Source of the DNA: Actinokineospora terrae
GTDB lineage: Bacteria > Actinomycetota > Actinomycetes > Mycobacteriales > Pseudonocardiaceae
DNA: 64,000 nt
NCBI RefSeq assembly: GCF_900111175.1
Contig: NZ_FOGI01000014.1
Coordinates: 149,405-213,404, forward strand
Direction: 5' to 3'
Positions 62,977-64,000 of the stretch are shown here, piece by piece (position 1 is the stretch's first letter; each line of letters starts with the position of its first letter). Made by a program: the position numbers and the translations under genes. The notes below the pieces were generated by a model. That model was not told where the DNA came from, did not search any database, and was given only the letters and a program-made list of their open reading frames with translations.

Positions 62977-63594
62977 GTGACCGCGACCCGCGATCGCCGC
63001 AGCGATCTCGACGACTCCCCCACCGCGCCCGCGTGGGACGAACGCCCCATCCTGGGCCGCTCGCGCGGGCTCCCCTGGTGGGGCGCGGTCCTGCTCGCCT
63101 TCGGCCTCACCGCGGTCGCCGCCGTGGTCGACATGCAGCTGCAGGGCACCCTCGGCAAGATCTTCCAGGCCACCTACATCATCAGCTGCGTGGCCGCGAT
63201 CAGCCTGGTCCGCCGCGCGAACCTGTTCGGCCCCATGGTCCAACCCCCGCTGGTCTTCGCCCTGGTCGCCATCACCGCCAACATAGCCATGGCCCCCGAC
63301 GACGGCGGCAAGACCAAACTGCTGCTGACCATCGGCATCCCCCTCACCAGCAACTTCCCCACCATGGCCATCACCACGGGCATCACGCTGGCGTTGGGCA
63401 TCCTGCGCCTGTTCACCCAGCGCGACCCCAGTCGTGTTGCTGGGGGGAAGCCTGCTCGGGAACGGCCCGTTGCCGCTGCTGCTGCCGCCAAGCCCAAGCC
63501 TGCTGCTCGGGAACGGCCTGTTGAGCGGTCGGGTGGTCGGTCGGGGGACCGCAAGCCTCCTCGGAAGCCTCGGGATCGCGAAGATCGCGGATAG
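62977..63594 (+). CDS. DUF6542 membrane protein
   Basis: A 205-residue protein with about four hydrophobic helices: WWGAVLLAFGLTAVAAVV, ATYIISCVAAISLV, PLVFALVAITANIAMA and TMAITTGITLALGILRLF. A highly basic, repeat-like tail follows (ARERPVAAAAAAKPKPAARE, then SGGRSGDRKPPRKP). It matches DUF6542, which sits near ychF in mycobacteria as well; function unknown. The tail's DNA holds two similar stretches around 63449 and 63498. Confidence 0.82.
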   Translation: MTATRDRRSDLDDSPTAPAWDERPILGRSRGLPWWGAVLLAFGLTAVAAVVDMQLQGTLGKIFQATYIISCVAAISLVRRANLFGPMVQPPLVFALVAITANIAMAPDDGGKTKLLLTIGIPLTSNFPTMAITTGITLALGILRLFTQRDPSRVAGGKPARERPVAAAAAAKPKPAARERPVERSGGRSGDRKPPRKPRDREDRG

Positions 63595-63689
63595 GGGCTT
63601 ACTGGTCTCGGCTTCGCCGTCGACGGAAAGACCTCGCCTTCGGCATTGGCCCGGGCGCGAGTTTCGAGCTTTGCTCGATGGGGCGAACT

Positions 63690-64000
63690 TGTTTTGTGCG
63701 GGGCCTTGACCTCAACCGGTGATCGCGCCGCCGTGGTTGACCAGCAGTTCGTTCATCTTTTCGATGGGTTTGTACCAGTCGAGGGTCTGGCGGGGGCGGC
63801 CGTTGAGTTCGTGGGCCACGTCGTCGAGGTGGGCCTGGGAGTGGACCGAGAGGTCGGTTCCCTTGGGGAAGTACTGGCGGAGTAGCCGGTTGGTGTTCTC
63901 GTTCGTCCCGCGTTGCCACGGCGAGTGAGGATCGCAGAAATACACGGGCATTCCAGTGGCCGTGGTGAAGGTGGCGTGGTCTGCCATCTCGCTGCCTTGG
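63690..64000 (-). mobile_element. IS30-type insertion sequence, one end (partial)
   Basis: The transposase reading frame ends at 63712. The IS end should lie a few bases further left, near GGGGCCTTGACCTCAA (63700-63715), but the other terminal repeat is outside the window so the boundary is approximate. Confidence 0.55.
63712..64000 (-). CDS. IS30-family transposase, C-terminal part (cut by window end)
   Basis: The visible 96 residues run off the window edge, so the start is outside. They match the end of the IS30 DDE domain: GMPVYFCDPHSPWQRGTNEN carries the catalytic Glu, followed by NRLLRQYFPKGTDLS and ELNGRPRQTLDWYKP. No frameshift is seen here, so the element may be intact. Confidence 0.92.
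   Translation of the reverse strand, partial: QGSEMADHATFTTATGMPVYFCDPHSPWQRGTNENTNRLLRQYFPKGTDLSVHSQAHLDDVAHELNGRPRQTLDWYKPIEKMNELLVNHGGAITG

Noticed and set aside
63440..63560. Short repeats in the DUF6542 tail considered as a CRISPR or insertion
   Set aside because: They lie in the coding frame of a low-complexity basic tail and lack regular spacing.

Overview
The window is high-GC, gene-dense actinobacterial DNA, most likely from the Pseudonocardiaceae (Saccharothrix, Actinokineospora or a relative). The lineage is inferred from mycothiol biosynthesis (mshB), frequent GTG starts, 4-base ATGA/GTGA overlaps, a DUF397/XRE pair, an Ada-AlkA fusion and the mshB/fdxA/dapC/dapD neighbourhood familiar from mycobacteria. 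No rRNA, tRNA or CRISPR array was seen.

Region 1 (1-9.4 kb): the 3' part of dapD, a CHAD protein, a nitrilase-like protein and a RhiA-like protein separated by three consecutive hairpins, a small zinc-ribbon protein, and a 0.7 kb gene-free stretch with a 36-bp perfect palindrome and a degenerate tandem repeat. Then come dapC and fdxA (overlapping), a GNAT protein and mshB with two downstream genes. Region 2 (9.5-17.6 kb): a complete peptide-type ABC importer (substrate-binding protein, two permeases, two ATPases) and a second solute-binding lipoprotein. Region 3 (17.7-21.1 kb): trpS behind a Trp-codon leader peptide with an attenuator hairpin, a 46-residue Cys/Lys-rich protein, an IdeR/DtxR-like iron box, and typA. 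Region 4 (21.1-25.2 kb): an accessory patch with a DddA/SCP1.201-like deaminase toxin, two Imm1-type immunity genes, a methyltransferase, a DUF397/XRE pair with palindromic operators, and a NUDIX hydrolase. Region 5 (25.3-30.5 kb): a two-component system, tandem OmpR-type direct repeats, a LolA/RseB-like secreted protein and an ABC exporter. Region 6 (30.8-36.1 kb): a thiamine importer (thiB-thiP-thiQ) under a TPP riboswitch, a pterin dehydratase and a Tat-exported PhoX-like protein.

Region 7 (36.5-47.2 kb) is the most striking part. Eight genes overlap one another by 4-8 bases: a zinc-ribbon protein with a degenerate vWA-like domain, a P-loop GTPase, a GAP1-like partner, an Hsp70/actin-fold ATPase, a membrane vWA protein, a small beta-rich protein, a DUF4407 membrane coiled-coil protein, and a Ser/Thr kinase carrying an external VHL-like beta domain. 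The set resembles the NTP-dependent, multi-component conflict or surveillance systems predicted in multicellular bacteria, but I know of no experimental description of this arrangement. It is followed by a Clp-N/HTH regulator with two palindromic operators, an ATP-grasp enzyme and a lower-GC BsuBI/PstI-type restriction-modification pair, so this may be a defence island.

Region 8 (51.4-64 kb) returns to housekeeping: ychF, a large secreted subtilase, Ada-AlkA, sbcC-sbcD, an RmuC-family gene, a DUF6542 membrane protein, and the 3' end of an IS30-type transposase cut by the window edge.
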